This document shows positions 35,995 through 47,697 of a stretch of 64,000 nt of DNA, piece by piece. Every line of letters begins with the position of its first letter. Position 1 is the stretch's first letter. Position numbers and translations under genes: made by a program. The DNA comes from Pseudomonas sp. RC10 (lineage in GTDB: Bacteria > Pseudomonadota > Gammaproteobacteria > Pseudomonadales > Pseudomonadaceae): the NCBI RefSeq assembly GCF_038397775.1, contig NZ_CP151650.1, forward strand, positions 496,001 to 560,000, in the 5' to 3' direction. The notes beneath the pieces are model-generated. The model worked only from the letters and a program-made list of their open reading frames with translations, searched no databases and had not been told where the DNA came from.

Positions 35995-36211
35995 GAGTAA
36001 TCCTGTCTTAAGTTGGGGCCTGTGGCCCGAATAGGAATGAGCTGCGCGGCGCGAATTGGCATTCAAATGGCGCGATCCCGGGGTCTGTAAGTTCAACTCG
36101 TGGCATGAGCGCGAGAAAGAGAATGCGCTGCTGACGTGATCGAGAAGTCTTCTGTGAGACCGAGCATCCGGGCGATAAGCCTGGCGGGAAGGCCGGAGTA
36201 TAACAGAGCAA

Positions 36212-37036
36212 TCACAACGCGCTGCGTTCATGCTGCTCAACGGTTTTTTCTACGCTGATCGCTGACGAAACTGTCGGAGAATGCTGTGACGTCTGCAACG
36301 TTTCCCCGGTGTAGTGCGCCACCAATTGCGCATACGCCGGCTCGCGCTTGAAGCGTTTCAACTCGGCACCGAAACGTTGTACCAGCAAATCCATGCCTGC
36401 GTTACGGCGTACTGCAAGAAATTGCTCTCGCGTGCTCAATACAGTGGGCAATTGGCTGACCTGATCCCGGAGCTTGAGTTGGTCGAGCATCTGCTGGCCC
36501 AGTCTGCGATCGGTCACCAGCAGGTCGATGCGTCCCCGAATCAGCTTGCCGAAGTTCGCTTCGTGACTGGGGGCGGGCTCGCGGATAAAGGTCGTCGAGC
36601 TGTCGAATTCAGGCGAATACAGGTAGCCCGGCGAAACGCCCACCGTCAGTCCCTTGAGGTCGTCGAGGCTGTTAAAAGGGTGCGGGCGGGCGTTGGCTTG
36701 AAACAGCACCCAGTTGACGTCGGACATCGGCTCGCTGGGGTAGAGCAGCAAATCGTCGCGCTCGCTGGCCCTGAAGATATCCAGCGCGCCATCGGCTTCG
36801 CCTTGCTGGAGCATCATCAGACAGCGCTTCCAGGGCAGGAACTGCCACTGCACGTCGATCCCCAGTCGTTGAAAGACGATGGCCGTAGTGTCGTAGTCCA
36901 GACCAGACGCCTTCCCGTTTTCCACCATCACATAGGGGGCCCACGGCTCGGTGACGATGCGAATCTTCTCACCCATTGCGCTGAAACTCAGGCAGGCGAG
37001 GAGGGCAGCGAACAATAGGCGGAAGGCTAGAGGCAT
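36212..37036 (-). CDS. Periplasmic amino-acid-type substrate-binding protein (SBP_bac_3)
   Basis: A 274-residue protein with a signal peptide (about 1-22, [17 protein letters not shown]). The family-3 solute-binding domain follows ([36 protein letters not shown], later [19 protein letters not shown]). No permease genes are nearby, so it may be an orphan binding protein or a sensor-like protein rather than a transporter part. The last 35 residues are Ser/Thr/Gln-rich. It lies upstream of the helicase gene on the same strand with a 217-bp gap. Confidence 0.85.
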   Translation of the reverse strand: MPLAFRLLFAALLACLSFSAMGEKIRIVTEPWAPYVMVENGKASGLDYDTTAIVFQRLGIDVQWQFLPWKRCLMMLQQGEADGALDIFRASERDDLLLYPSEPMSDVNWVLFQANARPHPFNSLDDLKGLTVGVSPGYLYSPEFDSSTTFIREPAPSHEANFGKLIRGRIDLLVTDRRLGQQMLDQLKLRDQVSQLPTVLSTREQFLAVRRNAGMDLLVQRFGAELKRFKREPAYAQLVAHYTGETLQTSQHSPTVSSAISVEKTVEQHERSAL

Positions 37037-37119
37037 GGCAGGAGATTACGACGCTCGACCCGCAAATAGAAGAGGCGGCACTTGCGAGGCGGCAAAACCC
37101 GAGCGCTCTACCTCAATAC

Positions 37120-38202
37120 TCAGCGCGTCGATCGGGCTTGAACCAGGTGCCGATATATCGCGACGCGCCTGAGTCCGAGTAACCGTTTCACCGCCCAGTG
37201 CTCCAGCCATTGATTCAGCTGTGATGGGGCAATCGAGCCTTTATGGCGTTTTTCAGCGTTGTGAAACGCCTTCTCCCACCAGACCGCCGAGCAGGCCCGG
37301 TCGAATTCGTTAGCGTGTTCGCAGCAGCCATAGAGCAGTTCACGGATGAACTGGCGCTGGGCCTTGGGAACGGCCAGTGTCGCGCCTTTGTACAGCAAGC
37401 GCTGCCATGTGCTGGGGCGAGGAAGACGGGCAGACACGTTGCGCGTATCGGCCAATGCTTCATGACTCAAGGGCGCCTCTTCGTGTTTGCGCAGCCAGGC
37501 GCGAACCTTGGCGCGGAACACTTGCTTGCGACTCCAGTAATGATGAATCACGTCGGTGCACTGATCGGTTTTCAGCGTTCGGTACGCGGCCACTCCCAGG
37601 CAGAACTCCTCCAGCGTCACGGCGCCCGGCGTGATGGGGTAGAACTCGTCCATCAGCGCGATGGACCGGTCGAGTATCGCGACGTTGGCGTGGGTCAGTC
37701 CGATCACACCTGAGTTCACCAGGCGCATATGACCGTCAGCCAGATCCCGCTGCGCCAGCGTTTCGGCCAGCGCGGTGTAGAGCACGGTTTCCTTGCAGTC
37801 GTCGTAGCGCAACTGGAAGGCATTGCAAAGGAGTGTGTCGGGCTGGACTCTTTCGAACAGCTTCATGGGGCTGTCCTGGAAGAACGTGTCAGTGTCGATC
37901 AGCACGACTTTTTCCGACTCCTGCAGCACCTTGCGGGCGACGACATGCTTGCAGCGGAAAGCGTATTGATGAGGACCGCTCCATTCGCGACGTTGATCGG
38001 CGTCGAGTGCCCGGACACGGACCGGCAATGGGCGATAGGGCGAAGGATTGTCGGTGAACACCTGGATGTCGAATGAGCGCCCGTCGCCCGCCTGCGCCAA
38101 AGCGCTCGCGATGCTGAACACGGCTTCCTGATGGTAGGTGTCGGCGCCGAAAACCAGGTAGACAAGCTGGGGGCGCGCAAGAATGGGTCTGAATGCAGTC
38201 AC
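37120..38202 (-). CDS. Uncharacterised glycosyltransferase-like protein (DxD motif)
   Basis: A 360-residue soluble protein. The N-terminal nucleotide-sugar-like fold is suggested by LVYLVFGADTYHQEAVFSIASAL and the motif VVLIDTDTFFQDSP, with Asp-Thr-Asp at residues 103-105. FRCKHVVARKVL precedes it, as in GT8/GT-A-type enzymes that hold a metal at DxD. The C-terminal third is basic and Trp/His-rich. I cannot name a substrate. It is not obviously in an operon (84 bp upstream of the binding-protein gene, same strand) and has no saccharide-synthesis neighbours. Confidence 0.7.
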   Translation of the reverse strand: MTAFRPILARPQLVYLVFGADTYHQEAVFSIASALAQAGDGRSFDIQVFTDNPSPYRPLPVRVRALDADQRREWSGPHQYAFRCKHVVARKVLQESEKVVLIDTDTFFQDSPMKLFERVQPDTLLCNAFQLRYDDCKETVLYTALAETLAQRDLADGHMRLVNSGVIGLTHANVAILDRSIALMDEFYPITPGAVTLEEFCLGVAAYRTLKTDQCTDVIHHYWSRKQVFRAKVRAWLRKHEEAPLSHEALADTRNVSARLPRPSTWQRLLYKGATLAVPKAQRQFIRELLYGCCEHANEFDRACSAVWWEKAFHNAEKRHKGSIAPSQLNQWLEHWAVKRLLGLRRVAIYRHLVQARSTR

Positions 38203-38308
38203 TGGATGTCCGTCTTAATCAAGGCTACAGCAAGCCTCGTCGTGACGAAGCCTGCTGGAAAAACATTGCCTTAATGTGACCGGAGCATCCCGATGGGATT
38301 CCGACGAT

Positions 38309-39154
38309 TTAGCGGGGCAGTTGCAGGTTATTCCAGATGGCGAGGCTCGGTTCGGCCTGATTCAGCGTGTAGAAGTGCAAACCCGGGGCTCCGCCTTGCA
38401 ACAAGCGGTCACACATCTCAGTGATGACCTGTTCGCCGAAGGCCTGAATGCTCGCCGAGTCGTCGCCGTAGGCTTCGAGTTGCTTGCGAATCCAGCGTGG
38501 GATTTCAGCACCGCACGCGTCGGAAAAACGCGCCAGTTTGCTGTAGTTGGTGATCGGCATGATCCCTGGCACCACCGGAATGCTCACGCCCATCTTCTGC
38601 ACGCGCTCGACGAAGTAGAAATAGCTGTCGGCGTTGAAGAAGTACTGGGTGATGGCGCTGTCGGCACCGGCATTGGCCTTGCGCACGAAGTTCTTCAAAT
38701 CGTCTTCGAAGTTGCGCGCTTGCGGGTGCATTTCCGGGTAAGCGGCGACCTCGATGTGGAAGTGGCTGCCAGTTTCTTCGCGGATGAAACTCACCAGATC
38801 GTTGGCGTGACGCAGCTCGCCGCTGGCCATGCCCATGCCGGATGGCAGGTCGCCGCGCAGGGCAACGATACGGCTGATGCCCGCCTCCTGGTACTGAGTC
38901 AACAGGCCACGCAAATCGGCCTTGCTGTCGCCGACGCACGACAAATGCGGGGCGGCGGGAATGTTCACTTCTTTTTCCAGCTGCAGCACGGTGTTGATCG
39001 TGCGGTCGCGCGTGGACCCACCGGCACCGTAAGTGCAGGAGAAGAAGTCAGGGTTATAGCCAGCCAGCGTACGAGCGGTGGCAAGCAGTTTTTCATGACC
39101 AGCGTCGGTCTTCGTGGGGAAGAACTCGAAGCTGTAGCGACGGTCTTGGGACAT
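38309..39154 (-). CDS. metF: Methylenetetrahydrofolate reductase
   Basis: MetF reduces 5,10-methylene-THF to 5-methyl-THF, the methyl donor for homocysteine in methionine synthesis. The 281-residue FAD-binding TIM-barrel protein begins MSQDRRYSFEFFPTKTD. It has FFSCTYGAGGSTRDRT (FAD/folate site), YPEMHPQA and TQYFFNADSY. It lies downstream of ahcY on the same strand, 187 bp apart, with a family A REP in the gap. The ahcY-metF pairing under a SAH riboswitch is recurrent in pseudomonads. Confidence 0.96.
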   Translation of the reverse strand: MSQDRRYSFEFFPTKTDAGHEKLLATARTLAGYNPDFFSCTYGAGGSTRDRTINTVLQLEKEVNIPAAPHLSCVGDSKADLRGLLTQYQEAGISRIVALRGDLPSGMGMASGELRHANDLVSFIREETGSHFHIEVAAYPEMHPQARNFEDDLKNFVRKANAGADSAITQYFFNADSYFYFVERVQKMGVSIPVVPGIMPITNYSKLARFSDACGAEIPRWIRKQLEAYGDDSASIQAFGEQVITEMCDRLLQGGAPGLHFYTLNQAEPSLAIWNNLQLPR

Positions 39155-39184
39155 GGTCGTATCCTGGGAAAAGCCTACGCAAAA

Positions 39185-39278
39185 CCCTGTAGGAGTGAGC
39201 TTGCTCGCGATAGCGTCGGGTCAGTCAATGATCCTTCTCAGATCTGACGCTATCGCGAGCAAGCTCACTCCTACAGGG
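39185..39278. repeat. REP doublet, family A (longest arms in the window)
   Basis: Perfect 33-bp inverted arms (39185-39217 and 39246-39278) around a 28-bp spacer, in the ahcY-metF gap. The stem could terminate or attenuate riboswitch-driven readthrough from ahcY to metF, or protect the ahcY 3' end. Confidence 0.94.
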
Positions 39279-39341
39279 GTAATGGTCGTTCTTGCAGGGG
39301 TGGCGTGCCCGAATCAACGGGCATGCCGTCCTGCAGGCGTA

Positions 39342-41475
<2,134 letters not shown>

Positions 41476-41529
41476 TCGCCGCTTTTGGCTGAAAGCCATG
41501 GGAGCCGGGGGTGACAGACAGATCGCATT

Positions 41530-41691
41530 CGCTGCCGTCGTAACCTCCGGCGTCTCCCACAGAAATGGCGTCATGCCGAGAGGGTGAGACCGACACGACA
41601 CCTGTAGGAGCGAATTCATTCGCGAGAGGGCCGTTCAGACGATACATCTCCGTCGCCGGGCCAATCTTTCGCGAATGAATTCGCTCCTGGA
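41530..41691. repeat. Solo family D REP arm followed by a family C REP doublet
   Basis: CGCTGCCGTCGTAACCTCCG (near 41530, continuing to CTCCCACAG) is a lone family D arm. From 41602 an inverted pair of family C follows (CTGTAGGAGCGAATTCATTC and, inverted, GCGAATGAATTCGCTCCTGG, ending about 41691). The pair's outer right end is imperfect. It lies in the 283-bp gap between the convergent thioesterase and otnI. Confidence 0.86.
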
Positions 41692-41758
41692 GAAATCACA
41701 GGCGCTCGCGTTTCCGGGCCGGTCGCCGTCCTCAAGCACGATCTGGCAGCAGAGAGCA

Positions 41759-42550
41759 TCACTCCGGATTACTGGCCTTCCAATCCCGCAACCACTGCAA
41801 CCCTTCGCTGGTGTCACCACGCGGGCGGTATTCGCAGCCGACCCAGCCGGTGTAACCCAGGCGGTCGATCTCTTCGAACAGCCACGGATAATTCACTTCG
41901 CCCATGCTCGGCTCGTGACGATCGGGAACACCCGCGATCTGGATGTGGCCGACGCCTGCAAAGTCGCGGCACAGTTTGCTGGTCACGTCACCTTCGACGA
42001 TCTGGCAGTGGTAAAAATCGAACTGCACTTTCAGGTTGTCCGCGCCGACTTCCTTGCACACCGCCTGACCCTGATCCTGACGATTGAGGAAGAAACCCGG
42101 CATGTCACGGGTGTTGATCGGTTCGATCAGCACCGTAATGCCGACTTTGGCCGCTTCTTCTGCCGCGTGGGCCAGGTTCTCCAGGTACACGGCGTGGTGT
42201 TTCTGGCGCAGGTCTTCACTCGGGAGCAAGCCCGCCATCACGTGAATCCGGTCATTGCCCAGTACCGCCGCGTATTCGAGCGCTTTCTGAAAGCCGCTGC
42301 GAAACTCGCTCTGCCGACCCGGCAGCGATGCAATCCCGCGTTCGCCCTTGGCCCAGTCACCCGGTGGCGCGTTGAACAACGCTTGGGTCAGGCCGAAGTC
42401 TTCCAGGCGCAGTTTGATTTCGGCTGCACTGAAGTCGTACGGGAACAGGTACTCCACGCCTTTGAAGCCGTCAGTCGCCGCAGCGCCAAAGCGGGCCAGA
42501 AAGTCGTGTTGCGGATACAGCATGCTGAGGTTGGCAGCGAAGCGAGGCAT
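41759..42550 (-). CDS. otnI: 2-oxo-tetronate isomerase (OtnI/hydroxypyruvate isomerase family)
   Basis: A 263-residue TIM-barrel (AP-endonuclease 2-like) isomerase. Family stretches are [53 protein letters not shown] and [15 protein letters not shown]; the metal-binding Glu and Asp residues lie in these segments. OtnI interconverts 2-oxo- and 3-oxo-tetronate in D-erythronate/L-threonate breakdown; hydroxypyruvate isomerase is the older name. GGAG precedes ATG 42550. It is the last gene of the otn operon, 68 bp after the permease gene. Confidence 0.87.
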   Translation of the reverse strand: MPRFAANLSMLYPQHDFLARFGAAATDGFKGVEYLFPYDFSAAEIKLRLEDFGLTQALFNAPPGDWAKGERGIASLPGRQSEFRSGFQKALEYAAVLGNDRIHVMAGLLPSEDLRQKHHAVYLENLAHAAEEAAKVGITVLIEPINTRDMPGFFLNRQDQGQAVCKEVGADNLKVQFDFYHCQIVEGDVTSKLCRDFAGVGHIQIAGVPDRHEPSMGEVNYPWLFEEIDRLGYTGWVGCEYRPRGDTSEGLQWLRDWKASNPE

Positions 42551-42618
42551 AGCAATCTCCAAAAAATGCCAATCTGTCTGGAAGCGCCGCGAGCGCAGCA
42601 GCTTCCAGACAGGCCGGG

Positions 42619-44076
42619 TTATACGAAGGGCCAGAGCAGCAGCGTCATCAGGAAGCCGAGAGTCCCTAGAACGGTCACCAAAAAGGTCCAGGTGCGCAGG
42701 CCGTCACCGACGTTGAGGCCAGCCAGTTTAGTGAACATCCAGTAACCGGCGTCGTTGATGTGCGACATGGCCAGGCCGCCACCGCCCATGGCCAGACACA
42801 GCAGGGCCATGTGGTTGGCGCTCAGGTTCAGGGTCGCGATCAGCGGGCTGAGAATGCCAGCGGTGGTGACCAGCGCCACTGTGGTCGAGCCTTGAACGGC
42901 GCGCAACAGCAGGGTCAGGATGAAGCCCAGCGCCAGAACTGGCAGGCCGGTGCTGCGCAATGCTTCGGAAACGACCGCACCGATACCGGTGTCGACCAGT
43001 ACCTTACCGAACACACCACCAGCACCGGCGATCAGGATCACCATCGCCACGCCCGGCAGCGCCGAACCGATCACGTCAGAGACCTGACTGCGGCTCCAGC
43101 CACGGCGCGAACCCAGCACCCAGGCGCACAGCAGGGTGTCGATCAGCAGCGCAACCAACGGTGCACCCAGCACGGTCAGGATGCTGCGCAGGCCGGAGTC
43201 GGCAGGCAGCATGGTGGTGGCCAGCGTGCCCAGCAGGATCAGGATGATGGGCAGCAGGATCAGAGCAACGATGAGGCCCGCACCCGGTGCTGGCGCCTTT
43301 GGCAAGCGAGCGGCCAGGCTGCTGGCGCTTTCTTCCAGCCCCAGTTCTTTGGTCTGAGTCGCTTCTTTGCTGGTTGAATAGTCGTTGTTCGCCCACGCCA
43401 CCAGGTCTTCGTTGGTGATGTGCGGGCCGTAGACTTCACTGCGAATGTCGTCGGTCATCGGGTAGGTCTTGCGCGTCATGCGACCGGCAATCACATAGCC
43501 GATCAGGCACAGCACCGCGACGATCGGGATGCCGAACATCAGCACACGGCCCAAGTCCGCGCCCAATTGACCGGCAGCCGCGACGGCGCCCGGGTGCGGC
43601 GGCAGAAACGCGTGCACCGACAGCAGCGCAGCACACATCGGCAGGGCGAAAATCAGCAGAGGCTTGCGGGCCGCGCGAGCGACGCCATAGGCCAGCGGCA
43701 TGAGGATAATCACGCCCACTTCGAAGAACACCGGAATGCCGACCATGAAGCCCGCGACCGTCAAGGCCAGCGGCGTGCGCTTGTTGCCGAAACGGTTGAT
43801 CAGCGACTTGGCCAGTGCTTCCGCGCCGCCCGAGAGTTCGATGATCCGACCGATCATGGCACCCAACGCAATGATGATCGCGATGTGGCCGAGCGTCTTG
43901 CCCATGCCGCCTTCGATGGTCGCCACCAGATCAGCCGGTTTTACCCCGGCGACCAGCGCGACGATGATGCTGACCAGCATCAGGGCCACGAACGGCTGGA
44001 ATTTGTATTTGAGTACCAGAAGCAGCAACAGCGCGATGCCGGCTCCGGCGATGATCATCAGTAATAGTGGGGTCAT
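42619..44076 (-). CDS. GntP-family acid-sugar permease
   Basis: A 485-residue inner-membrane transporter with about 12 hydrophobic segments. It matches the gluconate permease family: [80 protein letters not shown] and [15 protein letters not shown] hydrophilic loop (about residues 205-250) splits the protein. Its place between otnC and otnI implies uptake of L-threonate or D-erythronate; the substrate is inferred from neighbours. Confidence 0.92.
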   Translation of the reverse strand: MTPLLLMIIAGAGIALLLLLVLKYKFQPFVALMLVSIIVALVAGVKPADLVATIEGGMGKTLGHIAIIIALGAMIGRIIELSGGAEALAKSLINRFGNKRTPLALTVAGFMVGIPVFFEVGVIILMPLAYGVARAARKPLLIFALPMCAALLSVHAFLPPHPGAVAAAGQLGADLGRVLMFGIPIVAVLCLIGYVIAGRMTRKTYPMTDDIRSEVYGPHITNEDLVAWANNDYSTSKEATQTKELGLEESASSLAARLPKAPAPGAGLIVALILLPIILILLGTLATTMLPADSGLRSILTVLGAPLVALLIDTLLCAWVLGSRRGWSRSQVSDVIGSALPGVAMVILIAGAGGVFGKVLVDTGIGAVVSEALRSTGLPVLALGFILTLLLRAVQGSTTVALVTTAGILSPLIATLNLSANHMALLCLAMGGGGLAMSHINDAGYWMFTKLAGLNVGDGLRTWTFLVTVLGTLGFLMTLLLWPFV

Positions 44077-44166
44077 GTTATGTGTGGTGCCCTGTTGTTA
44101 TTGTTTCCGGCATAACCGGGTCGCCGGAGACCGCCGCGACAGTCTCCGATCAAAACGCTGAGTGGA

Positions 44167-44817
44167 TTACCAGGTCACGCCAAAGGTCTGGCGCAGTTCT
44201 TCCAGAGCCGTTGCGTCCAGCGGCTCGGGTTTGGGGTTGCTCATCAGCCACAGACGCGCGGTCTCTTCCAGCTCTTCCAAGGCGTAGGCCGCCTTGGCTA
44301 CCGAGCTTTCCCAGACCACCGGGCCCAGCCGCTCAAGCATCACGCCGCGCACGCTGTTCGCCAGTTTTGCCACCTGTTCGGCGACTTTTGGCGAGCCGGG
44401 GCGCTCGTAGGCAATCAAGGGAATGTGCCCGACCTTCATCACCTGATACGGCGTGATCGGTGGCAGGATGTCGTTCGGCTGCCAGACACCCGCGAGGGTC
44501 AGGGCCACCAGATGCGTGGAGTGGGTGTGCACCACGCCGCCGACGCCCGGATTACGGTCATAGACTTCGCGATGCAGCATCAGGGTCTTGGACGGCTTGT
44601 CGCCCGACACCCATTCACCGGCCAGATTGACCTTGGCAATAGTGGCCGGATCGAGGCGACCCAGGCAGGCGTCGGTCGGGGTGATCAGCCAGCCATCGTC
44701 CAGTCGCGCACTGATGTTGCCCGCGCTGCCCACGGTGTAACCGCGACCGAACAGCAGACGACCGATGTCGCAGATTTCGTCGCGCAGTTTGTTTTCTGCG
44801 CTCACTTGGCTGTTCAT
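44167..44817 (-). CDS. otnC: 3-oxo-tetronate 4-phosphate decarboxylase (class II aldolase fold)
   Basis: A 216-residue class II aldolase/adducin-type metal enzyme. Visible are GYTVGSAGNISARLDDGWLITPT and the zinc pair VVHTHSTHLVAL (His-x-His), typical of the family. Within this operon it is expected to convert 3-oxo-tetronate 4-phosphate to dihydroxyacetone phosphate and CO2. Its start overlaps the otnK stop by 4 bp. Confidence 0.9.
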   Translation of the reverse strand: MNSQVSAENKLRDEICDIGRLLFGRGYTVGSAGNISARLDDGWLITPTDACLGRLDPATIAKVNLAGEWVSGDKPSKTLMLHREVYDRNPGVGGVVHTHSTHLVALTLAGVWQPNDILPPITPYQVMKVGHIPLIAYERPGSPKVAEQVAKLANSVRGVMLERLGPVVWESSVAKAAYALEELEETARLWLMSNPKPEPLDATALEELRQTFGVTW

Positions 44818-46106
44818 TGGGCACCCCCTGCCAACTGCTTCAGGGCTTTGTCGAAGAAGTCACGGCCGCCGAAGTTGCCGGATTTCAGCGCCAGTGCCAG
44901 CGGTTGATCGCCGCTGCTGATGGTCGCCGGAACGCCCGGATCGATCTGCGCGCCGATCTTCAGCAGGCTCACGCCCAAGGCCTGAACCACCGCGCCCGAG
45001 GTTTCGCCACCTGCAACGACGAAGCGCTTCACGCCCGCGTCCAGCAGGCCTTTGGCGATCTTGCCCAGTGCATCCTCAACCATCGCGCCTGCGCGCTCGA
45101 CACCGAGTTTTTGCTGCACGGCTTTGACTTCTTCCGGGCTGCTGGTGGCGTAGATCAGAACGGTTTGACCGGCATCACGGGCGAATGCCAAGGCGTCTTC
45201 AACCACCGGTTTGCCGTCGGCCAGCGCCAGTGGGTCAATGCGCAGGGCAGGGCGCTTGGCGTCGAGCCAGGCCGCGACCTGACCGTTGGTGGCCACAGAG
45301 GCGCTGCCGGCCAGGACCACTTCGCCGCCCTCGACTTGCTCCAGCTGAGCCGCGTCGATGTCGCGCAACTTGCCCGCCTTACGGAAGTTGCCCGGCAGGC
45401 CCAGCGCCAGACCCGAACCGCCCGTAAGCAGCGGCAGGTCGGCGCAGGCTTCGCCAAGGGTGTACAGGTCGGCATCAGACAGCGCGTCGGCAATCGCCAT
45501 GGTTACGCCATCGGCACGCAGCTCGGCGATGCGCGCCCGCACGCCTTCCACGCCCTTGGCGATGCTGTCGTAGCGCAGTAGCCCGACTTTTTTCTCGGTC
45601 TGCGACTGCAGCACGCGCACCAGGTTGGCGTCGGTCATCGGCGTCAGCGGGTGATTCTGCATCCCGCATTCATTGAGCAGTTGATCCTGCACAAACAGAT
45701 GACCGCGGAAGATCGTGCGGCCGTTTTCCGGGAACGCCGGGCAAGCGAGGGTGAAGTCGCTGTCCAGTGCCTTGAGCAACGCTTCGCTGACCTGGCCGAT
45801 GTTGCCTTTTGCGGTCGAATCGAAGGTGGAGCAGTACTTGAAGAAAATCTGCTCGCAACCGCGATCACGCAGCCATTGCAGTGCTCCGAGGGATTCCTCG
45901 ACAGCTTCGGCAGCGGGTGTGGTGCGAGATTTCAACGCGATGACGATGGCGTCGGCGTCCAGTTCAGCCAGGCTGTCGGCGCTTGGAATGCCGATGCTTT
46001 GCACGGTGCGCATGCCGCCGCGAACCAGCATGTTTGCAAGGTCAGTGGCGCCGGTGAAGTCGTCGGCAATGCAGCCCAGCAGAGGGCGCGGAGTGGTAGT
46101 GCTCAT
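44814..46106 (-). CDS. otnK: 3-oxo-tetronate kinase (DUF1537 family)
   Basis: A 430-residue member of the DUF1537 kinase family, shown in the literature to phosphorylate four-carbon acid sugars. The substrate-binding N-terminal motif is IADDFTGATDLANMLVRGGM and the C-terminal ATP-site motif is FVVAGGETSGAVVQALGV. It is 10 bp downstream of ltnD and overlaps otnC by 4 bp on the minus strand. The full length is normal. Confidence 0.93.
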   Translation of the reverse strand: MSTTTPRPLLGCIADDFTGATDLANMLVRGGMRTVQSIGIPSADSLAELDADAIVIALKSRTTPAAEAVEESLGALQWLRDRGCEQIFFKYCSTFDSTAKGNIGQVSEALLKALDSDFTLACPAFPENGRTIFRGHLFVQDQLLNECGMQNHPLTPMTDANLVRVLQSQTEKKVGLLRYDSIAKGVEGVRARIAELRADGVTMAIADALSDADLYTLGEACADLPLLTGGSGLALGLPGNFRKAGKLRDIDAAQLEQVEGGEVVLAGSASVATNGQVAAWLDAKRPALRIDPLALADGKPVVEDALAFARDAGQTVLIYATSSPEEVKAVQQKLGVERAGAMVEDALGKIAKGLLDAGVKRFVVAGGETSGAVVQALGVSLLKIGAQIDPGVPATISSGDQPLALALKSGNFGGRDFFDKALKQLAGGAQ

Positions 46107-46116
46107 GGGCGATTCC

Positions 46117-47022
46117 TCAGTCGTTGGCGGCTTTGGCGACAGGCAGGGTGATGCCCGGGAAGATTTTGATCACGGCGGAATCGTCTTCGCGGCCAAAGCC
46201 TGCGGTCGAGGCCTGCATGAACATCTGGTGCGCGGTGGACGACAGCGGCAGCGGGAATTTGCTGGCGCGGGCGGTATCCAGCACGAGGCCCAGGTCCTTG
46301 ACGAAAATATCCACGGCCGATAGTGGCGTGTAATCAGCCTTGAGGATGTGCGGCACGCGGTTCTCGAACATCCACGAGTTACCGGCGCTGTTAGTGATCA
46401 CTTCGTACAGCGCATCAGCGTCGACACCTTCGCGCAGGCCAAGCGCCATGGCTTCGGCGCTCGCGGCGATGTGCACGCCCGCCAGCAGCTGATTGATGAT
46501 TTTGACTTTCGAACCCAGGCCGTGAACGTCGCCCAGGCGATAGACCTTGCCCGCCATGCCGTTGAGGATAGCGTCGGCTTTGGCGTAGGAGTCGGCGGGG
46601 CCGCTGGTCATCATGGTCATCTGACCGGCAGCGGCCTTGGCAGCGCCGCCCGAGATCGGCGCATCGAGGTACAGCAGACCTTTTTCGGTCAGGCGCTGGC
46701 CCAGCTCGATGGCGAAGGTCGGGGCGACAGTGGCGCAACCGATGACCAGGCGGCCGGGCTTCAGCGCAGCCACGGCGCCGTTCTCACCGAACAGCACGGT
46801 TTCGGTCTGCTCGGCGTTGACCACAACGGTCACGATCACATCGCAGAGCGCGGCCATGGCAGCAGGAGAATCACAGGCAACGCCGCCTTCGCTGGCGAAT
46901 TGCTCCGTCACGGCAGCGCGGACGTCGCAGGCATGAACATTGAAACCGCTGCGCAGCAGGGAGCGGGCGATGCCCAGACCCATCGCACCCAGTCCAACGA
47001 CGCCGACATTCTTGTTATTCAT
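46117..47022 (-). CDS. ltnD: L-threonate dehydrogenase (beta-hydroxyacid dehydrogenase family)
   Basis: A 301-residue NAD(P)-dependent enzyme. The Rossmann motif VGVVGLGAMGLGIARSL begins at about residue 6. The family signature DAPISGGAAKAAAGQMTMM precedes the catalytic-lysine helix GSKVKIINQLLAGVHIAASAEA. It oxidises L-threonate (or D-erythronate) to the 2-oxo acid, the first step of the pathway completed by OtnI, OtnK and OtnC. It is the first gene of the operon, driven from the promoter at 47113-47141. Confidence 0.9.
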   Translation of the reverse strand: MNNKNVGVVGLGAMGLGIARSLLRSGFNVHACDVRAAVTEQFASEGGVACDSPAAMAALCDVIVTVVVNAEQTETVLFGENGAVAALKPGRLVIGCATVAPTFAIELGQRLTEKGLLYLDAPISGGAAKAAAGQMTMMTSGPADSYAKADAILNGMAGKVYRLGDVHGLGSKVKIINQLLAGVHIAASAEAMALGLREGVDADALYEVITNSAGNSWMFENRVPHILKADYTPLSAVDIFVKDLGLVLDTARASKFPLPLSSTAHQMFMQASTAGFGREDDSAVIKIFPGITLPVAKAAND

Positions 47023-47112
47023 GAAGCTCTCCTCGGGTTGAGCGCCATCGTTGCGTCAGGCACTCGAACGGTGTTTGTTCTGATCTGTTAAAGATAGTGA
47101 ACCCGTGAGCGG

Positions 47113-47150
47113 ATAATGTGAAGTGATTTTTGATTTAACAAATCTTAACA
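47113..47150 (-). promoter_or_regulatory. Candidate ltnD promoter with overlapping direct-repeat operator
   Basis: Minus-strand TTGTTA (47136-47141), 17-bp spacer, CATTAT (47113-47118). Two direct TTAACA hexamers on the plus strand (47135-47140 and 47145-47150), 10 bp apart, overlap the -35 box. This is a plausible site for the DeoR-type repressor encoded at 48424-49242, which would explain substrate induction. The assignment is inferred. Confidence 0.55.
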
Positions 47151-47172
47151 TTGCTTGTTTTTTGATCAGGCA

Positions 47173-47200
47173 CAAAAAAGCCCCGGTTTAGGGACCGGGC
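47173..47200 (-). terminator. Minus-strand terminator upstream of the ltnD promoter
   Basis: Read on the minus strand: GCCCGGT, loop CCCTAA, ACCGGGGC, TTTTTT. The stem is about 6-7 bp with one bulge. It would stop transcripts coming from the direction of the deoR-type gene before they enter the otn operon. Confidence 0.65.
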
Positions 47201-47230
47201 GTCGATCAAGCTGGGAACACCGCGCATTCA

Positions 47231-47341
47231 TTGTAGGAGGCTTCGGAGGTCAGGACGGCCGCACAGGCGGTCGGTCAGACACAGAAATGTGGTCTGTGAC
47301 ATCGAATTCGCTGCCGTCGTAACCTCCGGCGTCTCCCACAA
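47231..47341. repeat. REP doublet, family D (diverged left arm)
   Basis: The right arm CGCTGCCGTCGTAACCTCCG, continuing to CTCCCACA, is intact (ending about 47341). The left arm TTGTAGGAGGCTTCGGAGGTC is diverged. A related full pair is at 24667 and a solo arm at 41530. Confidence 0.8.
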
Positions 47342-47697
47342 AATTTCGTGCCCGCCGAACATCATCTTTTCTCCGACGACGCCGAAGGCATTTCCCTGGC
47401 GCACACAGGTTTCCATCTGTCGTTCAGTATCTCAACGGGTACGTAAATAGGTTAAGTGGTTTATATATTGCTGTTCGCGATGTAAGTCGTGTGGTTAATT
47501 TCGGTAGCTTTAAGTAAATGGCCATATGGTTTTAATGGTTTATTGCGGATGCTTATCGAGGAGGTTTTTAGGAAGCCGTCCGTCCATATTTTCTATATTT
47601 AACGCCTGCAGACTTGATCTTTCATAGGCTGGGTTGATAGTGAATGTATGGCTGGCCGAACATCTCGGGAGTCATAATCAATATGGAGGTTATCGCC
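47342..47697. other. AT-rich intergenic region with no recognised gene
   Basis: The 356 bp between the REP doublet and the orphan gene have clearly lower GC than the rest of the window (for example GGTTAAGTGGTTTATATATT near 47449). I see no open frame of interest, RNA gene or repeat. It probably holds the promoter of the orphan gene. Confidence 0.6.
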
